Part shown: in pieces, positions 44,356 through 53,296 of the stretch
Layout: the number at the start of each line of letters is the position of its first letter
Numbering within the stretch: the first letter of the stretch is position 1
Source of the DNA: Candidatus Sulfotelmatobacter sp.
GTDB taxonomy: Bacteria; Vulcanimicrobiota; Vulcanimicrobiia; Vulcanimicrobiales; Vulcanimicrobiaceae
NCBI GenBank assembly: GCA_035504415.1
Contig: DATJRY010000011.1
Coordinates: forward strand, 186,001-250,000
DNA length: 64,000 nt
Reading direction: 5' to 3'
The notes under the pieces: generated by a model
Seen by the model: only the letters and a program-made list of their open reading frames with translations
What the model was told of the DNA's origin: nothing
Database searches by the model: none
Translations under genes and position numbers: made by a program

Positions 44356-45437
44356 GCGCTCGCATCGCGGTCCTGCCGGGCGACGGGATCGGGCCGGAAG
44401 AGACCGCTGCCGCGGTGCGCGTGTTGCGCGCCGTGCTCCCCGATGCGACCTTCACCGAAGGCGCGGTCGGCGGGTCGGCGATCGCCACGCACGGCACGCC
44501 ACTGCCCGAGGAGACGCTGGCACTGGCGCGTGCGAGCGACGCGGTGCTGTTCGGCGCCGTCGGCGGCAACGGCTTCGAGCACCTGACCCCCGACAAGCGG
44601 CCGGAAGCGGCGATCCTCGGCTTGCGCAAGGCGTTCGGGCTCTACGCCAACGTGCGGCCGGCGCGCGTCTTCCCGGGCCTGGAGTCGCGCTCGCCGCTGC
44701 GCGCCGAGCTGGCGACCGGCATGGACCTGGTACTCGTTCGCGAGCTGACCGGCGGGTTGTACTTCGGCCCGCGCAGCCTCGAGCCGGAAGACGGCGTCCT
44801 GACGGCGCGCGACACGCTCGTCTACCGCGACTTCGAGATCGAGCGCATCGCGCGCTTCGCGTTCGCCTTGGCGCGCACGCGCCGCAAACGCCTGACCTCG
44901 ATCGACAAGTCCAACGTCATCATCAGCTCGCAGCTGTGGCGCCGCGTCGTCAACGACGTCGCCGGCGACTATCCCGACGTGACGCTCGAGCACATGCTGG
45001 TCGACAACGCGGCGATGCAGCTGGTCCGCGACCCGCGCGCGTTCGACGTCATCGTCACCGAGAACATGTTCGGCGACATCCTCTCCGACGAGGCGGCGAT
45101 GATCACCGGCACCATCGGCACCGCCCCCAGCGCCAGCATCGGCGCGCCGCCCGACACCAAGCCGTTCGGCATCTACGAGCCGATCAGCGGCACCGCGCCC
45201 GACATCGCCGGCAAGGGCATCGCCAACCCCGCCGCCGCGATCCTCTCGGCCGCATTGCTGGCTCGCTTCTCGCTCGGCGAAACGGCCGTCGCCGACGCGA
45301 TCGACGCCGCCGTCGCCGACGCGCTGCGCACCGGCCCGCGCACCCCCGACCTCGACGGCCCGGCCGGGGTGAGCACCGAGGCCTTCACCGACGCGGTGCT
45401 GGCACGACTCGGAGCGATGGCCGACCTACCGGCGTGA
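44352..45437 (+). CDS. leuB: 3-isopropylmalate dehydrogenase
   Basis: A 361-residue NAD+-dependent oxidative decarboxylase giving 2-ketoisocaproate. Features: [12 protein letters not shown], LLLRxE-type region read here as [21 protein letters not shown], and [14 protein letters not shown], with [24 protein letters not shown] at the cofactor site. It is the last gene of the operon; its end overlaps the convergent ECF sigma gene by 12 bases, with no terminator hairpin evident between them. Confidence 0.96.
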   Translation: MSARIAVLPGDGIGPEETAAAVRVLRAVLPDATFTEGAVGGSAIATHGTPLPEETLALARASDAVLFGAVGGNGFEHLTPDKRPEAAILGLRKAFGLYANVRPARVFPGLESRSPLRAELATGMDLVLVRELTGGLYFGPRSLEPEDGVLTARDTLVYRDFEIERIARFAFALARTRRKRLTSIDKSNVIISSQLWRRVVNDVAGDYPDVTLEHMLVDNAAMQLVRDPRAFDVIVTENMFGDILSDEAAMITGTIGTAPSASIGAPPDTKPFGIYEPISGTAPDIAGKGIANPAAAILSAALLARFSLGETAVADAIDAAVADALRTGPRTPDLDGPAGVSTEAFTDAVLARLGAMADLPA

Positions 45438-46334
45438 GAAGGTCGCTTCGTTCGCGATATACGGGATGTAGCGGAAGTCGCGGATGAACGCGACCGTCTC
45501 GCGCTCGACGTCCAGCACCATGAAGTAGGCCGGCGCGGCATCGTCCGCGGAGCGGAAGACGGCGATCGCCGGAATACCGTCGACGACGCCGAGCTCCGCG
45601 CGCAGGTCTTCGGTCGTGGTAATCTGGGCGTAGCGATCGTAGTACCCCGCGTCGAGCGCCCGGCGCTGGATGCGCGAGACGATCTCCAGCCGCGACTCCT
45701 CGCCCAGCAGCGCGCGCAGTCCCACCCAGTCGCGCTCGTTGAACAGGTTCACGTAGCGGCGCAGCACCGTCTCTTCCTCACGAGTCATCATGCGCTCGAC
45801 CCGCGCGCTGACCGGGCGCGCAGCGCGAGCGACGTTGGCGCGAGCGCGGGAGAGCGCGGCCTTGACCGCGCCCACCGTGGTGCCCATCGTCGCCGCGATC
45901 TCGTCGAGCGAATGACCCAGGACGTCTTTGAGGATGATCGCGCTGCGCTGCACCGGCGGAAGCTCGACGAAGACCGCCAGGGCGGCTTCGACCAGCTCCG
46001 GGTCGACCGCGCGCTCGTCGTCCGGCGCGCGGTCGGGTACGTTCTCGACCAGGTCGACGTACTTCCGCTCGGCCCGCTTGAGCACCTCCATTGCGGTGTT
46101 GTGCGCGATGCGAAACAGCCATGGGCGCAGATTCGGCGGCTCCATCATTTGGCCCAGCGCGTAGTAGGCTTTCGCAAGCGTTTCCTGGACGACGTCCTCA
46201 CCGTCGAACACGGAGCCCGTCATGCGAGCGCAATAGCGATGGAGCTCGGGACGCAGCTCGTCGACGAGCTCCATGAAACGATCGCGCGCTTCCATCATCG
46301 CCGGCAGCAGCGCGCGCGCGTCGCCCTCCCTCAC
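45426..46334 (-). CDS. ECF sigma factor with SnoaL-like C-terminal domain (ECF41-like)
   Basis: A 302-residue extracytoplasmic-function sigma factor. Region 2 is FDGEDVVQETLAKAYYAL with NLRPWLFRIAHNTAMEVLKR. Region 4 is LPPVQRSAIILKDVLGHSLDEIAATMGTTVGAVKAALSRAR. The last 110 residues form a SnoaL/NTF2-like domain, which in ECF41-type factors replaces an anti-sigma factor and tunes activity. No anti-sigma gene is adjacent. It lies 19 bases after the 41-residue ORF and probably shares its transcript with the DUF899 gene. The GTG start is upstream of an in-frame ATG (MMEARDRF), which is also plausible. Confidence 0.88.
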   Translation of the reverse strand: MREGDARALLPAMMEARDRFMELVDELRPELHRYCARMTGSVFDGEDVVQETLAKAYYALGQMMEPPNLRPWLFRIAHNTAMEVLKRAERKYVDLVENVPDRAPDDERAVDPELVEAALAVFVELPPVQRSAIILKDVLGHSLDEIAATMGTTVGAVKAALSRARANVARAARPVSARVERMMTREEETVLRRYVNLFNERDWVGLRALLGEESRLEIVSRIQRRALDAGYYDRYAQITTTEDLRAELGVVDGIPAIAVFRSADDAAPAYFMVLDVERETVAFIRDFRYIPYIANEATFSRR

Positions 46335-46353
46335 CCGGCATCCCGGCGGCGGC

Positions 46354-46479
46354 TCATCGCCGTGGCGCGCGCAGCCGCAAGCGCGCGATCAGCGCCGCGA
46401 TCCCCAAGATTGCCGCGGGAGCCATCACCGTGAGGTTCTCTTCCACGGGAATGCCCATGATGTGCGCGAGCAGCGTCAT
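46354..46479 (-). CDS. 41-residue membrane peptide coupled to the DUF899 gene
   Basis: A small ORF whose ATG (46477-46479) overlaps the DUF899 stop (ATGA), ending at TGA 46354-46356. Its sequence starts MTLLAHIMGIPVEENLTVMA and continues with a hydrophobic AAILGIAALIARL segment and a basic tail RLRAPRR. It therefore looks like a single-pass inner-membrane miniprotein with its C-terminus inside. The coupled start and the 19-base distance to the ECF gene argue that it is expressed. I do not recognise a family. Confidence 0.55.
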   Translation of the reverse strand: MTLLAHIMGIPVEENLTVMAPAAILGIAALIARLRLRAPRR

Positions 46480-47213
46480 GACTCGACCGGCTCACGGGGC
46501 AACCCCGACGCCGCGTTCACGGCGGCCGTCCACTGCGCATCCTGCGACGCGTCGCCGTAGGCATCGTGCCAGTTCCACCATTTGTACGGCTCGCTCTGCG
46601 GATAGCCCGCGGGAGAATCCTCCCAGAGCTCTTGGCGCCCGAGCGGCGTGACGTCGAGATAGTTCCACGTCCCACCCATCTGTTCGTCGCCACGATCCTG
46701 GATGAAGTAGGTGCGGAACACGCGCTCGCCGTCGCGGAAGAACACGTTGGTGCCGTGCCACTCGTCGACGCCCATGTCACGATCGAAATCGTCGGTGATC
46801 GTGTACCATGGCATGCGCCACTCCATACGTTCCTTCAATTGCGCGATCTGCGCCTGCGACGCGCGCGAGGCGAACGCGAGCGTCGTGTCGCGCGCGTTGA
46901 GGTGGGCGAGATGGGCGACCTGATCCGCGCACAGCGAGCATCCGCGGCAGGCATGGTCGGGCCAGCCGACGACACCCGGCTCGAAGAACGCCCGATAGAC
47001 GATCAGTTGGCGCCGTCCGGCGAACAGGTCGAGCAGGCTGGCCGCGCCGTCGGGGCCGAGGAAGGCATACTGCTTCTCGACGGCCAGCCACGGCATCCGC
47101 CGGCGCGCCGCGGCCATGGCGTCGCGGGCCCGCGTCAGCTCTTTCTCCTTCACGAGTAGGAGTTGACGTGCGTCCTCCCAGGCCTGCGCGGAAACGATCG
47201 GTGGTGTCTTCAT
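46476..47213 (-). CDS. DUF899 thioredoxin-like protein
   Basis: A 245-residue DUF899-family protein with a thioredoxin-like core: RRRMPWLAVEKQYAFLGPDG near residue 40, LIVYRAFFEPG, then HACRGCSLCADQVAHL with three closely spaced cysteines, and FFRDGERVFRTYFIQDRGDEQMGGTWNYLDVTPLG, the hallmark of the family. The biochemical role is unknown; a redox role is plausible. The ATG at 47213 was chosen because an AGGAG lies upstream. Neighbouring genes are the 41-residue ORF and the ECF sigma factor downstream and the MalT-like regulator upstream. Confidence 0.85.
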   Translation of the reverse strand: MKTPPIVSAQAWEDARQLLLVKEKELTRARDAMAAARRRMPWLAVEKQYAFLGPDGAASLLDLFAGRRQLIVYRAFFEPGVVGWPDHACRGCSLCADQVAHLAHLNARDTTLAFASRASQAQIAQLKERMEWRMPWYTITDDFDRDMGVDEWHGTNVFFRDGERVFRTYFIQDRGDEQMGGTWNYLDVTPLGRQELWEDSPAGYPQSEPYKWWNWHDAYGDASQDAQWTAAVNAASGLPREPVES

Positions 47214-47285
47214 TCCGGGTCTCCTCATTTCGATGATCAGCTGTCGAGAAGACGAGCCAGCCCGGCCCAAAGATACGGGTGCGCG

Positions 47286-49901
47286 CTAGGGCCGCACCCA
47301 GCCGGCGGTCGTCGCCACCGCGACCGCTTCGCGGCGGCCGCTGCACCGGAGCTTGCGGCAGATCGAGCGGATGTGGGTGTCGACCGTCTGCGGGCTGCGG
47401 CCGGTGTAGGCCGCGACGTCCTTGGTGCTCGCGCCGCGCGCCAACAGCTGCAGGATCTCGCGTTCGGCGGGCGTGAGGCGCGTGTAGCCCGACTGGTCGG
47501 CGACCTCGGGGAACGGCAGCGCGGCGAGCAGCCGCGCGAAGCCGCCGCCGTGGACCGCACGCAAGCGTTCGAGCGCCACGCCGACGGCGGCCGCTTCGGC
47601 TTGCCCGAGCTGCACGAGCGCGATGGCCCGGCCCGCCTGCACCAACGCGCGCAGCCGGTGCTGCTGGGGTGCGAGGGCCGCCTCGGCCTCCGCGAGGCGG
47701 CGCTGTGCCGCGGGCGTGCGCCCGCGCAAGAGTTCCGTCAGCGCCGCGACGACGCGCGAGCGCGCGGCGCGCCGCCCGGGCGCGCGGACGCGTTCGAGCG
47801 CGTCCGACCATACGCCGAGCGCCGCTTCGCCGGCGTCGCGCTCGCCGGCCGCCGTCGCGTAGAGCGCGACCTCGGCCGCGCGCAGCGCGCGGCGCTCGTC
47901 GTTCGTCTGCGCGTCCACGGTGCCGTCCAGCAGCGCGTACGCGCGCGCGAAGTCCCCCTCCCACGCGGCACGCATCGCCTGCGCGGGCAGCAGCGCCTCG
48001 TTGCGCGTCCCGCTCGGCGCCGCGTCGACGTCGGCCAGGGCCGCGTCGAGCGCGGCGATCGCGGCCTCGTCGCCGCGTTCGATCTCGACCTCGTACGCGG
48101 CGACCAGGCCGTAGAGCTGCACGGACCGGCTCGCGCTCTTGCGCGCGTACTCGCCGAGCCGGTCGAGCACGGCCAGCGTCGCGATCGGATCGTCGTCCTC
48201 GAACGCGACCGTGTAGAGCGCGCTGCACGCGCGCGCCGCGACCTCGTACAGACCGTGCTCGACCGCCGCCTCGACCGCGCGGTTGCCGTAGTCGCGCGTG
48301 CGCGCGACGTCGCCGGCGAACGAGGCGACGTAGGCGGCCTGCTGCCAGAGCCGCGCCCGCACGTCGCCGCCGAGCGTCGCGCCGGCGACCAGCGCGGCGT
48401 CGATCGCCGTCTGCGCGTCCGCCAGCCGGCGCGCGCCGACGTACGCCGTCGCCAAGGTCCCCAGCAGCAGCGCGCGCGCCGCGACCGGGACGCTGCAGTC
48501 GTTCGCGTAGGCTTCGAGCAGCGCGATCGCGTCGCGGCCGTTGCGCACCAGCTCGATCGCGTAGCGATGGACGAGCGCGAGCCGGCGTTCCGGCTCCGCG
48601 GCGCGAGCGATCGCCGCCGCGAACAACGGCTCGGCGGCGTCGAATCGGCCACGCCGTGCTTCCAGCGCCGCCTCGAGACCGAGCACCGCGGCCCGCTCGG
48701 TACGCGACGCGTCGGGAACCGCGGCGAGCGCGCTCACGAGCCGGTCGGCCTCGCCGTGCTCGAGCAGCGCCAAGCCGCTGCGCTCGAGCACGCGCAGCAC
48801 GCCGGCGGCCTCGCCGATCGACGCGAACAGCGTCAGCGCCTGCGCCGCGTCGCCGCGCGCTTCGAGCAGCTGCGCGGCGCGCAGGTGCGCGTCGTGCCAG
48901 GCGTGCGCGCCGGCGCGGCGCAGCTCGCGTTCGAGAAAGTCGCGGAACAGGTCGTGATAGCGGTAGACGCCAGCGCGCACCGGCGTCAAGAAGGTCACCG
49001 TGCGACGCAGCTCGTCGAGGAACGCCGCGTCGGCGCCGTAGGCAACGAGCACCTCGTCGTCGAGCGCCGCGTACACCGAGGTGTCGAGCAAGAAACGCTG
49101 CTGCGTGCGATCGAGGCCGGCGAAGACCTGCTCGGCTAGGTACCGCGAGATCATCTCGCGCGTACCGCTGGTCGCGCCCGCCAGGTCGGCGGCGTGCAGC
49201 CGCATGCGCAGCGCGATGCCGAGCGCGATCGGCCAGCCGTCGGTCAGCGCGTGCAGCGCGCGCACGTCGGGCGCCGCCGGCGCGGCACCGTCCTCGGCGC
49301 TCGCCATCGCTTCCTCGAGCGTGAAGCGCAGGTCGTCCTCACCGACCGGGACGTCCATCCGCCCGTAGCCCATCCACGACGCGACCGGCAGCCCCGCGTC
49401 GCTGCGGGTCGCGATGATCCAGCTGATCCGCCCCATCGTCCGTTCCACCAGCTCGACGAGCAGCGCGACCACCGCGGGGCCGGCGGCGTGCTGGAAGTCG
49501 TCGACGACGATCGTGCACACCGTCCGCTGGAGGTGCTCGGCGAACCACGCGGCGGCGATGCGCGCCGGCTGCGGCTCGGTCGCGAGCCGTTCCTGCAAGG
49601 CCGGGAACGAGGCGCGCGCGCCCGGCGCGACGGCGGCCAGCGCGTCGCTCAAGCCGCGCGCGAACGCCTCCAAGGTCGTCACCTCGCGACCGACGTCGAA
49701 ACGGACGGCGTCGACGCGGCTGGTCTCGAGGTAGTCGCGCAAGGCGACGCTCTTGCCGAAGCCGGCCGGCGCGACGAGCAGCGCGACCGGGAAGCGGGCG
49801 GCACGGGCGAGACGGTCGTTGATGCGCGCGCGCATCAAGCGGGCAGCGGCGATACGGGTGACCTCGTCAGGGGCTGCTCGGCGATTCGTGTTCGCGCGCA
49901 C
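47286..49901 (-). CDS. MalT-like LuxR-family regulator with ATPase and repeat domains
   Basis: An 871-residue regulator of the STAND/LAL type. The N-terminal NTPase has Walker A LLVAPAGFGKS (about residues 42-52) and Walker B CTIVVDDFQHA. A winged-helix stretch and about 400 residues of TPR-like helical repeats follow. The C-terminal LuxR HTH is YTRLTPAEREILQLLARGASTKDVAAYTGRSPQTVDTHIRSI. The family binds an inducer and ATP, then oligomerises on DNA. The GTG start is 49 bases from the divergent sedolisin-like gene, a possible target. The ligand is unknown. Confidence 0.9.
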   Translation of the reverse strand: MRANTNRRAAPDEVTRIAAARLMRARINDRLARAARFPVALLVAPAGFGKSVALRDYLETSRVDAVRFDVGREVTTLEAFARGLSDALAAVAPGARASFPALQERLATEPQPARIAAAWFAEHLQRTVCTIVVDDFQHAAGPAVVALLVELVERTMGRISWIIATRSDAGLPVASWMGYGRMDVPVGEDDLRFTLEEAMASAEDGAAPAAPDVRALHALTDGWPIALGIALRMRLHAADLAGATSGTREMISRYLAEQVFAGLDRTQQRFLLDTSVYAALDDEVLVAYGADAAFLDELRRTVTFLTPVRAGVYRYHDLFRDFLERELRRAGAHAWHDAHLRAAQLLEARGDAAQALTLFASIGEAAGVLRVLERSGLALLEHGEADRLVSALAAVPDASRTERAAVLGLEAALEARRGRFDAAEPLFAAAIARAAEPERRLALVHRYAIELVRNGRDAIALLEAYANDCSVPVAARALLLGTLATAYVGARRLADAQTAIDAALVAGATLGGDVRARLWQQAAYVASFAGDVARTRDYGNRAVEAAVEHGLYEVAARACSALYTVAFEDDDPIATLAVLDRLGEYARKSASRSVQLYGLVAAYEVEIERGDEAAIAALDAALADVDAAPSGTRNEALLPAQAMRAAWEGDFARAYALLDGTVDAQTNDERRALRAAEVALYATAAGERDAGEAALGVWSDALERVRAPGRRAARSRVVAALTELLRGRTPAAQRRLAEAEAALAPQQHRLRALVQAGRAIALVQLGQAEAAAVGVALERLRAVHGGGFARLLAALPFPEVADQSGYTRLTPAEREILQLLARGASTKDVAAYTGRSPQTVDTHIRSICRKLRCSGRREAVAVATTAGWVRP

Positions 49902-49950
49902 GCCGCCCCGCGGCTATGCTTGCCCCCGCGACGGGTATAGGGAGCGAAGC

Positions 49951-51159
49951 GTGACTCGTCCCCTGCTGGCCGCGGCCCTGCTCGTGGTCGCCGGCTGTTC
50001 CGCTCCCGGTCCGGCGACGCAGACCGCACCCGTCGCCGCCGACGTCGCGCGCCACGCCGCCAACGGCGCCAACGCGCTGCCGGGAAACGGCGCCAACGCG
50101 CTGCCCGGCAACGGGGCGAACGCGTTACCGGGAAACGGTGCCAACGCGCTTCCGGGCGCGCAGCTGGTGTGCGCGCCGCCGACCAGCGCCGGCAGCGCCA
50201 GCTGCACGCTCGCGATCAACGTGACGATCGCGCCCAACCCCGACCCGTCGCTCCCGCCGGCCGGCATCCCCGGCCTGCATCCGGCCGACCTGCAAGCCGC
50301 TTACGGTCTCCCGCCGAGCGCGGGCGGACTGGTCGCCGTCGTCGACGCCTACGACGACCCCGTCGCCGAGTCCGACCTCGCCGTCTACCGCACCGCCTTC
50401 GGATTGCCGGCGTGCACGAGCCAGAACGGTTGCTTCCGCAAGCTCGGTGAAAACGGTACCGCCAGCCTGCCGGCGCCGAGCACGACCTGGGCGCAAGAGA
50501 TCGCGCTCGACCTCGACATGATCTCAGCGGCCTGCCCGAACTGCACGATCGCGCTGGTCGAGGCGAACTCGTCTTCGCTCGACGACCTCGGCGCCGCCGT
50601 CGACACCGCCGCGTCGTTGCGGCCGCTCGCCATCAGCAACAGCTACTATGCCGCCGAGTGGTCCGGCGAACAGAGCGAAGACGTCCACTTCCACCACCCC
50701 GGCATCGCGATCACGGCCAGCGCCGGCGACGCGGGAACACCGTCGTATCCGGCCGTCTCGCCGTTCGTGACCGGCGTCGGCGGCACGAGCCTGCAGGGCA
50801 GCGGAACGAGTTGGACCGAGACCGCCTGGAGTTACGGCGGGCAAGGCTGCAGCGCGTACGTCGCCGCGCCGCGCTGGCAGGTCGGCTCACCGTGCGCGAC
50901 GCGCGCCGCGGTCGACGTCGCCGCCGTCGCCGATCCGCAGACCGGCGTCGCGTTCTTCTGCACCACCAGCGGCGGCTGGCTGGTGGCCGGCGGGACCAGC
51001 GTCGGCGCGCCGCTCGTCGCGGCCGGCTACGCGCTCTCCGGCCATCCGGCGGGCCCCGGCTATTCCTACCAGCGCCCAAGCGCGTTTCACGACGTCCCCC
51101 CGACGGGCATCGACCTCGTCACCGGACTCGGCTCCCCCAACGGCATCCACGGTCTCTGA
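49951..51159 (+). CDS. Sedolisin (S53)-like peptidase lipoprotein without prodomain
   Basis: A 402-residue exported peptidase. A lipobox VVAGC places the lipid at C16. Four NGANALPG repeats (residues about 38-69) form a surface linker. The S53 core holds the pair E183/D187 in WAQEIALDLDM, the oxyanion D260 in SAGDAG and the nucleophile S350 in AGGTSVGAP, with TGLGSPNG at the end. The pro-kumamolisin domain of typical sedolisins is absent, so activation must differ, or the protein may be a binding relative. GGGAG lies upstream of the GTG. It is divergent from the MalT-like regulator. Confidence 0.82.
   Translation: MTRPLLAAALLVVAGCSAPGPATQTAPVAADVARHAANGANALPGNGANALPGNGANALPGNGANALPGAQLVCAPPTSAGSASCTLAINVTIAPNPDPSLPPAGIPGLHPADLQAAYGLPPSAGGLVAVVDAYDDPVAESDLAVYRTAFGLPACTSQNGCFRKLGENGTASLPAPSTTWAQEIALDLDMISAACPNCTIALVEANSSSLDDLGAAVDTAASLRPLAISNSYYAAEWSGEQSEDVHFHHPGIAITASAGDAGTPSYPAVSPFVTGVGGTSLQGSGTSWTETAWSYGGQGCSAYVAAPRWQVGSPCATRAAVDVAAVADPQTGVAFFCTTSGGWLVAGGTSVGAPLVAAGYALSGHPAGPGYSYQRPSAFHDVPPTGIDLVTGLGSPNGIHGL
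50062..50157 (+). repeat. Four tandem 24-bp repeats encoding NGANALPG
   Basis: Units at 50062-50085, 50086-50109, 50110-50133 and 50134-50157 each encode the same eight residues. They differ at several synonymous positions, so the repeat is old and kept at the protein level. It lies just after the lipobox as a spacer. Confidence 0.85.
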
Positions 51160-51191
51160 GCGGCGGACCGCAGCGAAGCGAGGACCGCGAA

Positions 51192-51213
51192 GGCTTCGGC
51201 CGAGGCCGAAGCC
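51192..51213 (+). terminator. GGCTTCGGCC hairpin after the first sedolisin gene
   Basis: GGCTTCGGCC (51192-51201) faces GGCCGAAGCC (51204-51213), giving 9 pairs around a short GC-closed loop; ACCT follows. It is nearly identical to the hairpin at 29972-29992. It lies 33 bases after the stop codon. Confidence 0.5.
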
Positions 51214-51282
51214 ACCTACCCGGTTTTCGGTATATCGGGTGCTCCCCGGCGACGGCTACGCTCGTCGCGAGGAGGACCATCC

Positions 51283-53169
51283 ATGCATCGACTCGCGCCG
51301 GCGGCGCTGATCGTCGCCTTCACTCTCGCCTCGTGCTCCGGCGCCCATTCCGGCGGCACGTACATGCCCGGGCCCGCAACCGCGTCGGGCACCGGCCCAA
51401 CCACCACCGCCACCACTCGCGGCACGCGCACGACGCGCGCGCTCGCCCAAGCAGCCGCACCGGCCGGCTGGGCCACCACCGGGACGCAAGTCCTCAGCCT
51501 GCTCGGCGGCAGTGATCTGGGCGTGCTCAGCGGCACGCAGACCCTGACGATCCGGGTCGGCCTGCAGCTGCAGAATCCGAGCGCGCTGCAAGCCGCCGCG
51601 CGCAGCGGGCAGATCCTCTCGCCGAGCCAGGTCGCCGCCGACGGCCCGACCGCCAGCCAGGTCTCGCAAGTCACCGCGTATTTGCAGAGCAAGGGCTTCA
51701 CCAACGTTTCGGTCGAGCCGAACAACCTGATCGTCAGCGCGAACGCGACCGCGGCGCAAGCCAGCGCGGCGTTCGACACGACGCTGCACCGCTTCTCCGT
51801 CGACGGCGCCACGGTGTTCGCGAACACGACGCCGGCCTACGTGCCGCAGGCGCTGGGCTCGATCGTCGTCGCGGTGCTCGGCCTGAACGACGTGCAGATG
51901 TTCAAGACGCCGCAGCACGTCGGTTCGGCGCACGCGGCGCCGGCCGGCACGCTCGCGGCGGCAAGCTCGACGCCGACGCCGCAGCCGGAATCGCCGTGTT
52001 CGCTCGGCAGCGTCGAGATCGTCGGCCTGCCCTCGCCCGAGCCGGAACCCTCACCGGTCGCCGCCGACGCCGGATGCGCGCGCAACTACACGCCGTCGGA
52101 CTTCTGGCGCGCGTACGACGCGAACGTGACGCCCGCCGCGAGCAACGTCTTGGTCGCGATCATGGCCGAAGGCAACGTGCAGCAGTCGGTCGAGGACTTC
52201 CAGACCAACGAACAAGGTGACGGGCTCGTGCACGTGCCGGTGGTGGTGAAGCCGGTCGGCCTGGCCAGCACCGACACCAGCGGCGACGACGAGTGGACGC
52301 TCGACCTGACCGCGTCGACCGGGATGGCGCGCGCGGTCAAAGGCGTCTACCTCTACGACACGACCTCGCTGACCGACTCGGACATCGCGCTCGAGTACAA
52401 CCGCTGGGTGACCGACGATCTCACCAAGATCGGCAACTCGTCCTTCGGCGGCTGCGAGTTCGGCCCGTACCTGGACGGCTCGATGCTGCTCGACGACGAG
52501 ATCCTGCTCGAAGGCGCGGCGCAAGGCCAGACCATGTTCGCCTCGACCGGCGACACCGGCGCGTTCTGCTCGGTCGGCACGCCCAACGGCGTCCCCGCCG
52601 GTGCGCCGCTGGTCGAGTACCCGGCCGCGTCGCCGTACACGGTCGCGGTCGGCGGCACGACGCTGCTCACGCAGGTCGCCGGCAACTATCAAGGCGAGGC
52701 GGCGTGGTACTCCGGCGGCGGCGGGCTCAGCCAGTTCGAGTACTCGCCGTACTGGGAAGCATCGGCGCAGCCGGTCGCCTCCGCCGGCGCGGTGAGCATG
52801 CGCGGCCTGCCCGACGTCGCGATGGACGCCGACCTGCAGACCGGAATGGTGCTCTACCTCAGCGACGAGGGCGGCTGGACGGTCATCGGCGGGACGAGCC
52901 TCGCTTCACCGCTCGCCGCCGGCACGTGGGCCCGCATGCTGCAGCAGAAGCGCAGCCTGGGCTTCGCCGCACCGGTCCTCTACGAGGCGTGGTCCGTCGC
53001 GACCAACGGCGTCTCGCTGGTCGGTCCGCCGCCGACCACCCCGCGCGGCGGTTTCCACGACATCCTCACCGGCGCGAACGGCGCCTACACCGCGGCTCCG
53101 GGCTACGACTACACGAGCGGCCTGGGGAGCGTCGACGTGGACGCGATGAGCGCGGCGCTCGGGACCTGA
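51283..53169 (+). CDS. Kumamolisin-type S53 peptidase lipoprotein with prodomain
   Basis: A 628-residue secreted serine-carboxyl peptidase. The lipobox is LASC (C18). A Thr/Gly-rich linker and the pro-kumamolisin activation domain (residues about 75-215, with VTAYLQSKGFTNVSVEPNNLIVSANATAAQASAAFDT) come next, then the S53 core. Its catalytic residues are E337/D341 in DDEWTLDL, D424 in STGDTGA and S539 in IGGTSLASP; a calcium site near the end is likely (YDYTSGLGSVD). Such enzymes work in acid. AGGAGG precedes the ATG. It lies in the same direction as the shorter paralogue. Confidence 0.9.
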   Translation: MHRLAPAALIVAFTLASCSGAHSGGTYMPGPATASGTGPTTTATTRGTRTTRALAQAAAPAGWATTGTQVLSLLGGSDLGVLSGTQTLTIRVGLQLQNPSALQAAARSGQILSPSQVAADGPTASQVSQVTAYLQSKGFTNVSVEPNNLIVSANATAAQASAAFDTTLHRFSVDGATVFANTTPAYVPQALGSIVVAVLGLNDVQMFKTPQHVGSAHAAPAGTLAAASSTPTPQPESPCSLGSVEIVGLPSPEPEPSPVAADAGCARNYTPSDFWRAYDANVTPAASNVLVAIMAEGNVQQSVEDFQTNEQGDGLVHVPVVVKPVGLASTDTSGDDEWTLDLTASTGMARAVKGVYLYDTTSLTDSDIALEYNRWVTDDLTKIGNSSFGGCEFGPYLDGSMLLDDEILLEGAAQGQTMFASTGDTGAFCSVGTPNGVPAGAPLVEYPAASPYTVAVGGTTLLTQVAGNYQGEAAWYSGGGGLSQFEYSPYWEASAQPVASAGAVSMRGLPDVAMDADLQTGMVLYLSDEGGWTVIGGTSLASPLAAGTWARMLQQKRSLGFAAPVLYEAWSVATNGVSLVGPPPTTPRGGFHDILTGANGAYTAAPGYDYTSGLGSVDVDAMSAALGT

Positions 53170-53194
53170 GTCCTCCTCGGACCCGAACGCTGCG

Positions 53195-53237
53195 AGAGGC
53201 CACCTCCACACCGTCACCCCACCGGGAGGTGGCCTCT
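53195..53237 (+). terminator. 13-bp hairpin after the S53 peptidase gene
   Basis: AGAGGCCACCTCC (53195-53207) and GGAGGTGGCCTCT (53225-53237) pair perfectly with a 17-base loop, 26 bases after the stop. There is no U-run. It separates the peptidase from the efflux gene. Confidence 0.55.
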
Positions 53238-53296
53238 TCGCGTCCCGCGTGGCAAGATGGGTACCACGTGAACCTGCACATGAGCGGCTCGTCCTG

